A DNA stretch of 13,406 nucleotides from assembly GCA_007116605.1 (NCBI GenBank), contig SKID01000260.1, positions 1 through 13,406 on the forward strand, written 5' to 3'. The DNA comes from Tissierellia bacterium. GTDB lineage: Bacteria; Bacillota; Clostridia; Tissierellales; Dethiosulfatibacteraceae. The notes beneath the pieces are model-generated. The model was not told where the DNA came from, made no database searches, and saw only the letters and a program-made list of their open reading frames with translations. Of the stretch, positions 6,267 to 13,406 are shown piece by piece. The position numbers and the translations under genes are program-made. Numbering within the stretch: position 1 is the stretch's first letter; every line of letters begins with the position of its first letter.

Positions 6267-7304
6267 GTGAAGAAGATTACCATAAATGAGATAGCAGAAA
6301 TCGCTGGAGTTTCTAAAGCGACCGTTTCAAGAGTGTTAAACAACTCAAAACCAGTCAGCGATGACATTCGAAAGAAAGTAACAGATGCCATAGAAGTGAC
6401 AAATTTTGTTCCTAGTGCTTTAGGTAGAGGACTTTCCTTAAATAAGTCACACCTGATTGGTGTCATTATACCAGATTTAGCAAATCCAGTTTTTTCAAGA
6501 ATTATCGCTGGAATTGAATCTGCAATAAGACATAAAGATTATGCTTTACTCATTACGGCTACAGACTTCAGTAAGGAAAACAGTATTCGGCATATTCAAA
6601 TTCTTCACGAAAAGTCTGTAGATGGTCTTATTTTCCTTGCAGGTGCCATGGATCAAGATTTGACACAAGCTTTGGAAAATTTCAGCAAGCCAGTGGTCGT
6701 CATTGGATCAGATATTGACAGTGACCTCATTCCAGTAGTAGAGATTGATAATCAATTGGCGGCCTATGAAGCGGTCAAATACTTAATGAGCATAGGGCAT
6801 CGAGAAATTGCCATGATAACAGGCCCTATGAATGATCGCTATGCGGGTATGGAAAGATTTAAGGGCTTCAAAAAAGCAATGGATGAGCAAGGCTATTATA
6901 ATGATGAGTTAGTCACCCAAGGTCGTTATGCTTTTAAGCATGGTTATGGTGGAATGCAAGAAATATTGAGCAAAAAAAAGTTAGTAACAGCAGTTTTTTG
7001 TGCCAATGACTTAATGGCCATTGGAGCAATGAAATACTGCCTAGATCAAGGAATTAAAGTTCCAGAAGATATTGCTTTCATGGGTTTTGACGATGTTGAT
7101 ATCTCAAAAATGTATCATCCTACCTTATCTACTGTTAGACAACCTTTTGAGGAAAAAGGACGGACTGCTATTGAGTTACTGATGGGGCTGATACGATGTA
7201 AAAAAGTAGATTCAGACAAATGCCAAAGGGAAAATGTTATTTTACCCCATGAGTTAGTCTTTAGAGGAAGCACAAAAATCAGAAAGGAAGAGGGTCATGA
7301 GTAA
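6267..7304 (+). CDS. LacI/GalR-family transcriptional regulator, probable repressor of this locus
   Basis: The 345-residue protein starts at GTG 6267, 6 nt after CAGGAG (6255-6260). Residues 4-25 form the family helix-turn-helix, with recognition helix SKATVSRVL (16-24). The hinge segment VPSALGRGL (48-56) ends in Leu56, the residue that normally intercalates at the central CpG of the operator. The rest is a periplasmic-binding-protein-like sugar-sensing domain, including CANDLMAIGA and a FDDVDIS...TLSTVRQP stretch typical of the family. Position 17-18 is Lys-Ala, whereas LacI has Tyr-Gln and CcpA Met-Ala. Its obvious targets are O1 and O2; lying inside the P2 transcript it would be autoregulated. 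The effector is unknown, presumably the imported sugar or a product of it. Confidence 0.92.
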   Translation: MKKITINEIAEIAGVSKATVSRVLNNSKPVSDDIRKKVTDAIEVTNFVPSALGRGLSLNKSHLIGVIIPDLANPVFSRIIAGIESAIRHKDYALLITATDFSKENSIRHIQILHEKSVDGLIFLAGAMDQDLTQALENFSKPVVVIGSDIDSDLIPVVEIDNQLAAYEAVKYLMSIGHREIAMITGPMNDRYAGMERFKGFKKAMDEQGYYNDELVTQGRYAFKHGYGGMQEILSKKKLVTAVFCANDLMAIGAMKYCLDQGIKVPEDIAFMGFDDVDISKMYHPTLSTVRQPFEEKGRTAIELLMGLIRCKKVDSDKCQRENVILPHELVFRGSTKIRKEEGHE

Positions 7305-8238
7305 GATTATATGCATAGGTGAAGCATTGATTGACTTTATTGGCCAGCAACCAGGCACACTTCTTAAAAATCAAGATTTGTGGAGTCCGAAGATAGGGGG
7401 TGCACCCCTCAATGTGGCTTGTGTTGCTTCAGCTTTAGGCAGTGTGACACAATTTATTGGATCTGTTGGTAATGATGGATTTGGTGAGGCTATAAAAGAG
7501 ACGCTGATGGAATATGGCGTTGATCTCACAGGAGTGCAAGAGGTAGAAGCTCCTACCACATTAGCTTTTGTATCATTAGACCCCCACGGAGAACGTGAGT
7601 TTGTGTTTAATAGAGGTGCAGATGCCTTTCTAGATTACAATATGATTCATAAAATAATAGATAAAGATTGCGCTATTTGGCATTTTGGTTCAGCAACAGC
7701 TTTGATGCCAGGAGTCTTACAAAAAACTTACAAAAAAACTTGGGAGTACTTAAAAGCCAATAATGTTTTTCTATCATTTGATCCAAATTACCGCAGTGTT
7801 TTTTGGGGAAAAGATAAAAAAGGATTTCAGCGAGCATGCCAACCTTTTATGGCACAAGCAGATTTGGTTAAACTCAGTGAAGAGGAAGCATTATTATTAG
7901 CGGAAAGGGACGCATTAGTCGATGCAATAGAAGTTCTAAAACAAAAATGCAATGGCGTCATTGTGATTACATTAGGAGCTAATGGAGCATGGGTTTTTAA
8001 TCAACATTGGAAAATTCATGTACCTACAAAGCCAGTGAAAGTGGTGGACTCAACAGGGGCAGGAGATGGATTTATTGCTGCATTTTTACACCAATTATCA
8101 AAAGAAGACAATCTACATCAGGCAGTAAAAGATGTGAATAAAGTAAAAGAGATAACTCAAGAATCAAACCATATAGGTGCCATCATATGTACTGAGAAAG
8201 GTGCTTTGACAGCAATTAAAGCCTATAAGAACTTATAG
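7297..8238 (+). CDS. PfkB-family carbohydrate kinase, probable fructokinase
   Basis: The 313-residue protein has both ribokinase-family signatures: the N-terminal glycine pair with GGAPLNVA (34-41) in the substrate lid region, and DSTGAGDGF (251-259) with catalytic Asp257 and the anion hole. GGAPLNVA and the spacing resemble bacterial fructokinases more than ribokinase or 2-keto-3-deoxygluconate kinase. The ATG at 7297 overlaps the end of the regulator gene by 8 nt, so translation is coupled. Reaction expected: fructose + ATP to fructose 6-phosphate in the cytoplasm. A fructokinase beside a GH13_4 enzyme is what links the locus to sucrose or a sucrose isomer, since these release fructose. Another hexose or a phosphosugar substrate remains possible. 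Confidence 0.85.
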   Translation: MSKIICIGEALIDFIGQQPGTLLKNQDLWSPKIGGAPLNVACVASALGSVTQFIGSVGNDGFGEAIKETLMEYGVDLTGVQEVEAPTTLAFVSLDPHGEREFVFNRGADAFLDYNMIHKIIDKDCAIWHFGSATALMPGVLQKTYKKTWEYLKANNVFLSFDPNYRSVFWGKDKKGFQRACQPFMAQADLVKLSEEEALLLAERDALVDAIEVLKQKCNGVIVITLGANGAWVFNQHWKIHVPTKPVKVVDSTGAGDGFIAAFLHQLSKEDNLHQAVKDVNKVKEITQESNHIGAIICTEKGALTAIKAYKNL

Positions 8239-8256
8239 AGATGGAGGAAAGGATAC

Positions 8257-9378
8257 ATGGCAAATTTAAGTTTAAAAGGTGTCAATAAAATTTATCCCAA
8301 TGGGTTTCAAGCAGTGAAAGAGGTCAATTTAGAGATTGAAGATAAAGAATTTATGGTATTTGTAGGGCCTTCTGGATGTGGAAAAACAACCACATTAAGA
8401 ATGATTGCAGGTTTAGAAGAAGCCACATCAGGGCAAATCCATATTGGTGATCGCATGGTAAATGATGTGTCTCCTAAAGATAGAAATATTGCAATGGTAT
8501 TTCAAAATTATGCCCTCTATCCTCATATGAGCGTATATGACAATATGGCTTTTGGTTTAAAACTAAGCAAAACACCAAAAGCAGAAATTGAAGAGAGAAT
8601 ACAAAGAGCTGCTAAAGTGCTGGATATCACCACCTTATTAGACAGAAAACCCAAACAACTCTCTGGAGGACAAAGACAAAGGGTAGCTTTAGGAAGAGCC
8701 ATCGTAAGAAAACCACAGGTGTTTTTAATGGATGAACCATTGTCCAATTTAGATGCTAAGTTGAGAGTTCAAATGAGAACGGAGTTAATAAAATTACATA
8801 ACGACTTAGAAACAACGTTTATTTATGTTACTCATGACCAAACAGAAGCGATGACAATGGGAACACGAATTTGTGTCATTAATAATGGTGAGATCCAACA
8901 AGTGGCAGAACCTAGAACTATCTACAAATATCCTATCAATGTATTTGTAGCTGGATTTATTGGAGCACCACAGATGAACTTTTTTAACGGTAAAATTAAA
9001 GAAACAGCCGATGTTATCATTGAGGGTGTCACTATGCCCATTAATACGGAGTTAGTTGAACGTGTTAAAAAAGATAATCGATATAACCAAGACATCATCG
9101 TAGGTATTCGTCCTGAAGATATTTATTTAAGTAAAGATGATCAAGGCTTAGAGGTCACTGTTGCGGTAACAGAGCTTTTAGGGAGTGACTTAAATATTTA
9201 CTTTAAAGTAGGAGACAAGCAATATGTTATGAAGACAGACTCTTCTATTACGCCAGAATTTGGACAAAAGATTAAAGTAAAATTTGACCCTCAAAAAGTT
9301 CATTTGTTTGATGTTGAGAATGAAAAATCCCTCTATTATGATGATGAGGAGACGATAAATGTGGCAGTTGAAGCGTAA
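8257..9378 (+). CDS. Sugar ABC transporter ATPase, MsmX/UgpC/MalK type
   Basis: The 373-residue cytoplasmic ATPase has Walker A GPSGCGKTT (37-45), Q-loop Gln83, signature LSGGQ (135-139), Walker B VFLMDE (155-160, Glu160) and switch His193. After about residue 240 there is an OB-fold regulatory extension with the GIRPED motif, as in MalK/MsmX. It energises the two permeases through their EAA loops. Many Firmicute sugar importers borrow a shared MsmX encoded elsewhere; this locus carries its own. The start lies 18 nt after the kinase gene with GGAGG at 8243-8247; the 3' end overlaps the GH65 fusion gene by 20 nt. Confidence 0.95.
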   Translation: MANLSLKGVNKIYPNGFQAVKEVNLEIEDKEFMVFVGPSGCGKTTTLRMIAGLEEATSGQIHIGDRMVNDVSPKDRNIAMVFQNYALYPHMSVYDNMAFGLKLSKTPKAEIEERIQRAAKVLDITTLLDRKPKQLSGGQRQRVALGRAIVRKPQVFLMDEPLSNLDAKLRVQMRTELIKLHNDLETTFIYVTHDQTEAMTMGTRICVINNGEIQQVAEPRTIYKYPINVFVAGFIGAPQMNFFNGKIKETADVIIEGVTMPINTELVERVKKDNRYNQDIIVGIRPEDIYLSKDDQGLEVTVAVTELLGSDLNIYFKVGDKQYVMKTDSSITPEFGQKIKVKFDPQKVHLFDVENEKSLYYDDEETINVAVEA

Positions 9379-12283
9379 TCAATACCATCCTAAGCAGCAA
9401 ATGGTTGAGGAAAGTCTTTTTACTTTAGGGAATGGCTACCTAGGTATGAGAGGTGCCTTTGAAGAAGGATACCCAGAGGGTCATACCATTTGTGGTACTT
9501 ATATTAATGGACTTTATGATCATGTTCCAATGATACATGCAGAGATGGCTTATGGATTTCCTGAGTGGCAAGATAAGCAACCCAGAGTCGTGGACACTCA
9601 AAAGTTCTACATTTATTGTGATGATGAGAAAGTTCAGCTTCAAACTGGAAAATACGAGCATTATGAGCGTGTTTTGGACTATAAGTCGGGAGAAGGCCTT
9701 CGCCAATATGACTTTCGTACACAAGATGGAAAAGTTGCGACAGTTGTTTTTAAAAGATTAATACCCTTTGTACACAAGCATTTTATTCTTTATAGATATG
9801 AGATTAATTACCCGGGAAATATAAAATGCGAAAGCCATATGATTAATCATGTTGAAAACTTTTCAGATCCCATGGATCCAAGAGTAGGAAAAGGGCATAC
9901 TAAGTTAATGGCAGTGAAGGAAGCCAAGCCATTAGACGATGGGATTGGTTATAGCTTTTTAGAGACTAGTCAAACTAAAATATCCCTATATACATACATG
10001 ACCCATCATGTCATCTCTGATGAGGCTTATACCATGACAACGAAAAGCATCAATGAGAATATTGTGACGATGATTCAAGGAAAAAACAAGATAATTGTTG
10101 AAAAAAAAGTTTTCATGAGCGATAGTTTGAGAGAGAAAGATCCAAAGGAAAAAGCACTAATTGCTATGCAACAGCATAATCAACTGCTTTATCAAGATTA
10201 TTTGGAGGAACAAAGACAATACTTAGAAGCTTTTTGGAGACAATCGGATATTGTAATCCAAGGAAACATCCCAGATCAACAGGCTCTTCGACTCATGTTA
10301 TTTCAAACATTACAATCGACAGGAGTAGATGAGTTTTCGAATATATCAGCAAAAGGACTTTCGGGAGAAGGTTATGAAGGACACTATTTTTGGGATACTG
10401 AAATTTATATATTACCCACATTAATCATGAATCAACCAGAGAGAGCTAAAAAGCTGTTGGAATATCGATATCACATACTTCCAATGGCAAAGTTAAGGGC
10501 CACTGAATTAGGACACAAAACAGGTGCTGCTTATCCGTGGAGAACCATATCAGGAATAGAGTCTTCGGGCTACTTTCCCGCAGGTACTGCACAGTATCAT
10601 ATTAATAGTGATATTGCTTATGGCTTCATTCAATATCATCTCATGACAGACGATTGGCAATTTATGGTTCATAAAGGATTGGAAGTCATTGTTGAAACTG
10701 CCAGAACTTGGATAGAAATTGGACATTTTCACGAAGGAAGCTTTATGATTCACCATGTAACAGGTCCTGATGAATATACAGCCATTGTGAGCAATAATTA
10801 CTATACAAATGTCATGGCAAAATACCACTTAAAATGGGCAGAAAAATTGTATCATCAAACACTCAATCACCAAGAACTAGCTATTCGAGAAAAAGCTCAG
10901 CGTGTATTTGAAAAAATAGATTTCAAAACAACAGAAGCTGAATTGATGAGTAATGCGTCGGAAGCTATGTATCTGCCATATGATAAGCAGTTAGGATTGT
11001 TTGCCCAAGATGATACTTTTTTGTCAAAGGCAAAATGGCCAACAGAAGATCCCTTTTTTAGTAAAAGACCACTGTTACTACACTATCACCCTTTAACAAT
11101 TTATAGACATCAAGTATTGAAACAAGCAGATGTGTTGCTAGCGCATTTTTTATTAGAAGATGGCGTTTCAACAGAAGCCATGGTGAGAGGCTTTGATTAT
11201 TATGAGTCCATCACAACTCATGATTCATCCTTATCACCTTGCATTTATGGCATGATGGCATCCCGATGTGGAAAGCCCCAAAAAGCTTATCATTATTTTC
11301 AAGAGTCCCTATTTTTAGATATAAAAGATACAAAAGGCAACACAAAAGATGGACTCCATATGGCCAATGCAGGAGGATCTATTATGGCAGTCTTCTATGG
11401 TTTTGCAGGATTAAGAATTAAAGAAGAGGGTCTATATTTTAGACCAGACTGTCCACGAAACTGGGAAGGCTATCAATTTTTAATTCAATACAAAGAGAGT
11501 CAATTAAAGGTGACGGTAGACATCCAATTTAAAATAGAGTTATTATCAGGGCCTGCTGTACAAGTGACCATTGATGATATCATATTCAATGTGACAGAAA
11601 AAACACCGGCTAAAAAAATGTTATCAAGCTATCAAGGTTTTGTTTTTGATTTAGATGGCGTATTAACTGAAACGAGTAGGCTTCATTTTCAAGCTTGGCA
11701 ACAATTAGCAAAAGAATTAGGTTTTGATTTAAATCCCACCATTGAAGATGAAGTGAGAGGGATTTCCAGATTAGCATCTCTAGAAATTATTCTCAAAGCT
11801 GGAAAAAGAGAAAATGATTTTAGTCACAATGAAAAAATAGCTTTAGCAGAACACAAGAACAAGCTTTATAAAGAAGGGATCACAAATTATTCTTCAAAAA
11901 ATTTATACCCAGGCGTCTATGAGTTGCTAAGTTTTTTAAAAGAACAAGGGTTCAAAATTGCATTAGCTTCAGCTAGCGCAAGCGGTCCCTTTTTACTAGA
12001 GAAAATGGGGATACAGGGATTTTTTGATGTGGTAGTTGATCCTAAGTCTGTTGAAAAGGGTAAGCCTGCTCCAGATATTTTTATGAAGGCCTGTGAATTA
12101 CTTGATTTGCCACCCTATGGGTGCATAGGTGTAGAAGATGCTTATGCAGGCGTTGAGAGTATTAGAGCAGCCAAGTTAACACCCATTGGTATCGGAGACA
12201 AAGATCGTCTGAACCAAATAGAAAAGGTGTTCCCAACGATTGATGATTTATGGCAACATATTAAGCCACCAACTGAAATCTAA
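9359..12283 (+). CDS. GH65 inverting disaccharide phosphorylase fused to beta-phosphoglucomutase (PgmB)
   Basis: A single 974-codon frame encodes two enzymes. Residues 1 to about 750 are a full GH65 phosphorylase: N-terminal LFTLGNGYLGMRG, HYFWDTEIY (342-350), GAAYPWRT (389-396), and VTGPDEYT (467-474) with the catalytic acid Glu472; KQADVL (588-593) and HDSSLSP (621-627) are the phosphate-site region. Residues about 757-974 are a complete beta-phosphoglucomutase of the HAD superfamily: FDLDGV with Asp764 nucleophile and Asp766 acid/base, RGISRLASL (800-808), LASAS (869-873), GKPAPDIF (901-908) and GVEDAYAG (924-931). GH65 enzymes turn maltose, trehalose, kojibiose, nigerose or related glucosides plus phosphate into beta-glucose 1-phosphate; the mutase makes glucose 6-phosphate. 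The fusion would channel that intermediate. The start has AGGAG at 9347-9351, 7 nt upstream, and overlaps the ATPase gene by 20 nt. The linker is only a few residues. Linkage specificity is undetermined. Confidence 0.93.
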   Translation: MWQLKRNQYHPKQQMVEESLFTLGNGYLGMRGAFEEGYPEGHTICGTYINGLYDHVPMIHAEMAYGFPEWQDKQPRVVDTQKFYIYCDDEKVQLQTGKYEHYERVLDYKSGEGLRQYDFRTQDGKVATVVFKRLIPFVHKHFILYRYEINYPGNIKCESHMINHVENFSDPMDPRVGKGHTKLMAVKEAKPLDDGIGYSFLETSQTKISLYTYMTHHVISDEAYTMTTKSINENIVTMIQGKNKIIVEKKVFMSDSLREKDPKEKALIAMQQHNQLLYQDYLEEQRQYLEAFWRQSDIVIQGNIPDQQALRLMLFQTLQSTGVDEFSNISAKGLSGEGYEGHYFWDTEIYILPTLIMNQPERAKKLLEYRYHILPMAKLRATELGHKTGAAYPWRTISGIESSGYFPAGTAQYHINSDIAYGFIQYHLMTDDWQFMVHKGLEVIVETARTWIEIGHFHEGSFMIHHVTGPDEYTAIVSNNYYTNVMAKYHLKWAEKLYHQTLNHQELAIREKAQRVFEKIDFKTTEAELMSNASEAMYLPYDKQLGLFAQDDTFLSKAKWPTEDPFFSKRPLLLHYHPLTIYRHQVLKQADVLLAHFLLEDGVSTEAMVRGFDYYESITTHDSSLSPCIYGMMASRCGKPQKAYHYFQESLFLDIKDTKGNTKDGLHMANAGGSIMAVFYGFAGLRIKEEGLYFRPDCPRNWEGYQFLIQYKESQLKVTVDIQFKIELLSGPAVQVTIDDIIFNVTEKTPAKKMLSSYQGFVFDLDGVLTETSRLHFQAWQQLAKELGFDLNPTIEDEVRGISRLASLEIILKAGKRENDFSHNEKIALAEHKNKLYKEGITNYSSKNLYPGVYELLSFLKEQGFKIALASASASGPFLLEKMGIQGFFDVVVDPKSVEKGKPAPDIFMKACELLDLPPYGCIGVEDAYAGVESIRAAKLTPIGIGDKDRLNQIEKVFPTIDDLWQHIKPPTEI

Positions 12284-12347
12284 AATGCAGATTGTAATTG
12301 ATAAGCTATCGAGCATAAGCAATCATCATCTTGATCCCTCTAACATT

Positions 12348-12377
12348 AATCTCCCACTTTGAGATGTGGGAGATTTT
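12348..12377 (+). terminator. Rho-independent terminator of the sugar operon
   Basis: A perfect 10-bp stem, AATCTCCCAC (12348-12357) with GTGGGAGATT (12366-12375), has an 8-nt loop and a short T run (four Ts to 12377). It lies 65 nt after the GH65-PgmB stop. The U-tract is short, so some read-through into the HAD gene is possible. The rest of the gap 12284-12404 shows nothing recognisable. Confidence 0.75.
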
Positions 12378-12400
12378 ATGTAGAATTAAAAATGAAAGAT

Positions 12401-12410
12401 GTGTTATAAT
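12401..12410 (+). promoter_or_regulatory. Probable extended -10 promoter for the HAD gene
   Basis: TATAAT at 12405-12410 is preceded by TGT, giving TGnTATAAT; no convincing -35 is present (TAGAAT at 12381-12386 with an 18-nt spacer is the best). It lies just after the terminator and about 78 nt before the HAD start, so the downstream genes are probably a separate unit without the GAAACCGGTTTC operator. Confidence 0.5.
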
Positions 12411-12487
12411 GGGAAAAAGAAAAACGGATTTCTTAAATGGCTAAGGATGCTATAAAAGAGATGATTTTACTGAAGAAAGGGAAAAAA

Positions 12488-13198
12488 ATGATTAATACAA
12501 TTTTATTTGATTTAGACGGCACTTTACTGCCTATGGACCAAGGTGAATTTATGGATAGTTATCTATTCCATATGGCTAATCATTTGACAAAAGCAAATAA
12601 GAATCCAAAGAAAGTCATTCAAGATTTGTTTATTGGGACAGAAGCGATGATCAAAAATAATGGAACAATGACTAATGAAGAGCGTTTCTTTCAAACTTTT
12701 TTTAGACAAGGGCATGAAAAAGACATGATTAAAGTCTTTGAAGCATTTTATGAAAAAAGCTTTGACCATGTCCGCCAAGCAACAAAGCCAAAAGCCGAGG
12801 CAGCGAGCATAGTCCATCATTTAAAAATGAAAGGTTATCGATTGATTTTGGCAACAAATCCGATTTTTCCTGCCATTGCAACAAATAAGAGAATAGAGTG
12901 GGCAGGGTTAAAGCAGGCAGACTTTGATTTGATTACGACTATGGAGAATGCAGGATATTGTAAGCCAAATTTAGAATACTTTAAATACATTTTAAATAAA
13001 ACGGGTGTGGATGCTTCACAGTGTATGATGGTAGGGAATGATCGATTAGAAGACATGTGTGCAAAAAACCTAGGGATACTCACGTATTTATTAGATGATT
13101 GTGCAATTTCTAAAGGAGAACAAGATATAGAGCCTGACTTTAAAGGCAATTTCAACCAATTAATCGCATTTGTGGAAGGTCTTCCTACAATTCCTTGA
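12488..13198 (+). CDS. HAD-superfamily hydrolase (putative phosphatase)
   Basis: The 236-residue product has the four HAD motifs: FDLDGTLL (7-14, Asp8 nucleophile and Asp10), LATNP (121-125, Thr123), the conserved Lys159 in CKPN, and VGNDRLED (182-189, Asp185 and Asp189). A helical cap of about 80 residues sits between motifs I and II, as in subfamily I (PGP/Gph-like) phosphatases. The ATG at 12488 has AAAGGG at 12475-12480; the in-frame ATG at 12437, which would add 17 residues, lacks a ribosome site. The substrate is unknown: phosphoglycolate, a nucleotide or a sugar phosphate are all possible. It is separated from the sugar operon by a terminator and promoter, so a role in that pathway is not supported. 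The next gene starts 25 nt downstream. Confidence 0.88.
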   Translation: MINTILFDLDGTLLPMDQGEFMDSYLFHMANHLTKANKNPKKVIQDLFIGTEAMIKNNGTMTNEERFFQTFFRQGHEKDMIKVFEAFYEKSFDHVRQATKPKAEAASIVHHLKMKGYRLILATNPIFPAIATNKRIEWAGLKQADFDLITTMENAGYCKPNLEYFKYILNKTGVDASQCMMVGNDRLEDMCAKNLGILTYLLDDCAISKGEQDIEPDFKGNFNQLIAFVEGLPTIP

Positions 13199-13223
13199 TT
13201 CTAATAGAAAGGCAGGCTATTTG

Positions 13224-13406
13224 ATGCTTCAGAAAATCAATTTCCCATTTTGGATAGGGCTCATGTTAGTTCTTTTTATTGGAGCAATGGCGTTTTTCCC
13301 CTCAATTTTCACTGACAAAGATCCAATATTTGAAGAACCGCCCAAATATATTGTTTTTAATGATTCAGGTCAACAGGTTGAAATCTTTGCCCATAATCCT
13401 ATGCGA
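13224..13406 (+). CDS. N-terminus of a membrane protein, possibly an OppC/DppC-type ABC permease (cut by window edge)
   Basis: An ATG at 13224, 7 nt after GGCAGG (13211-13216), opens 61 codons without a stop to the window end. Residues 7-27 form one strong hydrophobic segment (FPFWIGLMLVLF then IGAMAFFPS), followed by an acidic-proline stretch and IFAHNPMR at the edge. This layout, one N-terminal helix then a hydrophilic external stretch with a HNPxR-like end, recalls the start of oligopeptide/dipeptide permeases of the OppC class, where a PxGTD motif usually follows. That motif is outside the window, so the product is a guess; the reading frame itself is well supported by position and ribosome site. 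Confidence 0.6.
   Translation, partial: MLQKINFPFWIGLMLVLFIGAMAFFPSIFTDKDPIFEEPPKYIVFNDSGQQVEIFAHNPMR

Noticed and set aside
9440..9761. Several 70-95 codon frames on both strands inside the GH65 gene, and similar ones at 2143-2430, 10550-10828, 12563-12820 and 12835-13155
   Set aside because: All lie within conserved coding sequence in other frames, lack ribosome sites and show no recognisable domain.
12416..12432. GAAAAACGGATTTC-like sequence just downstream of the HAD promoter as a third operator
   Set aside because: It is not a proper inverted repeat at the spacing of O1/O2 and matches the cre consensus poorly; likely chance in AT-rich sequence.
12437..12487. Upstream ATG giving a 253-residue HAD protein
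   Set aside because: No ribosome site before 12437, and the extra 17 residues precede the normal start of HAD motif I; the ATG at 12488 has AAAGGG.

Overview
The window is AT-rich with compact genes, strong GGAGG-type ribosome binding sites, TTG/GTG starts, an ECF S-component vitamin transporter and an MsmX-type sugar ABC transporter. This fits a low-GC Firmicute, most likely a clostridial relative; I cannot name a genus. I see no rRNA, tRNA, insertion sequence, CRISPR array or phage gene.

Layout. (1) 1-958, minus strand: an ECF S component of PanT type, followed 10 nt later by coaX (type III pantothenate kinase, cut by the left edge). This is a small pantothenate uptake-and-phosphorylation unit with its own extended -10 promoter. 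(2) 1056-12377, plus strand: a complete carbohydrate utilisation locus. In order it encodes a GH13_4 amylosucrase/sucrose-hydrolase-like enzyme, a sugar-binding lipoprotein, two permeases, a LacI-family regulator, a PfkB fructokinase-like kinase, the transporter ATPase, and a 974-residue fusion of a GH65 inverting disaccharide phosphorylase to a beta-phosphoglucomutase. It ends in a hairpin terminator. (3) 12405-13406, plus strand: a HAD-family phosphatase, then the first 61 codons of a membrane protein that may be a peptide-type ABC permease; the right edge cuts it.

How the sugar locus works (inference). The lipoprotein, permeases and ATPase import a small glucoside. In the cytoplasm the GH13_4 enzyme splits or transglucosylates a sucrose-like substrate and releases fructose, which the PfkB kinase would phosphorylate. 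The GH65 domain phosphorolyses an alpha-linked glucobiose to beta-glucose 1-phosphate, and the fused mutase converts that to glucose 6-phosphate. Sucrose or a sucrose isomer is the best guess for the imported sugar; the GH65 linkage specificity cannot be read from sequence alone.

Regulation. Two nearly identical promoters, upstream of the GH13 gene and of the binding-protein gene, carry the perfect palindrome GAAACCGGTTTC inside the 17-nt spacer between -35 and -10. The regulator encoded within the operon is the obvious ligand, but the same site also matches the CcpA cre consensus at 13 of 14 positions. A terminator-like hairpin after the binding-protein gene probably reduces permease expression relative to binding protein. 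The 160-nt leader of the GH13 gene contains mutually exclusive pairings and a possible 24-codon ORF.
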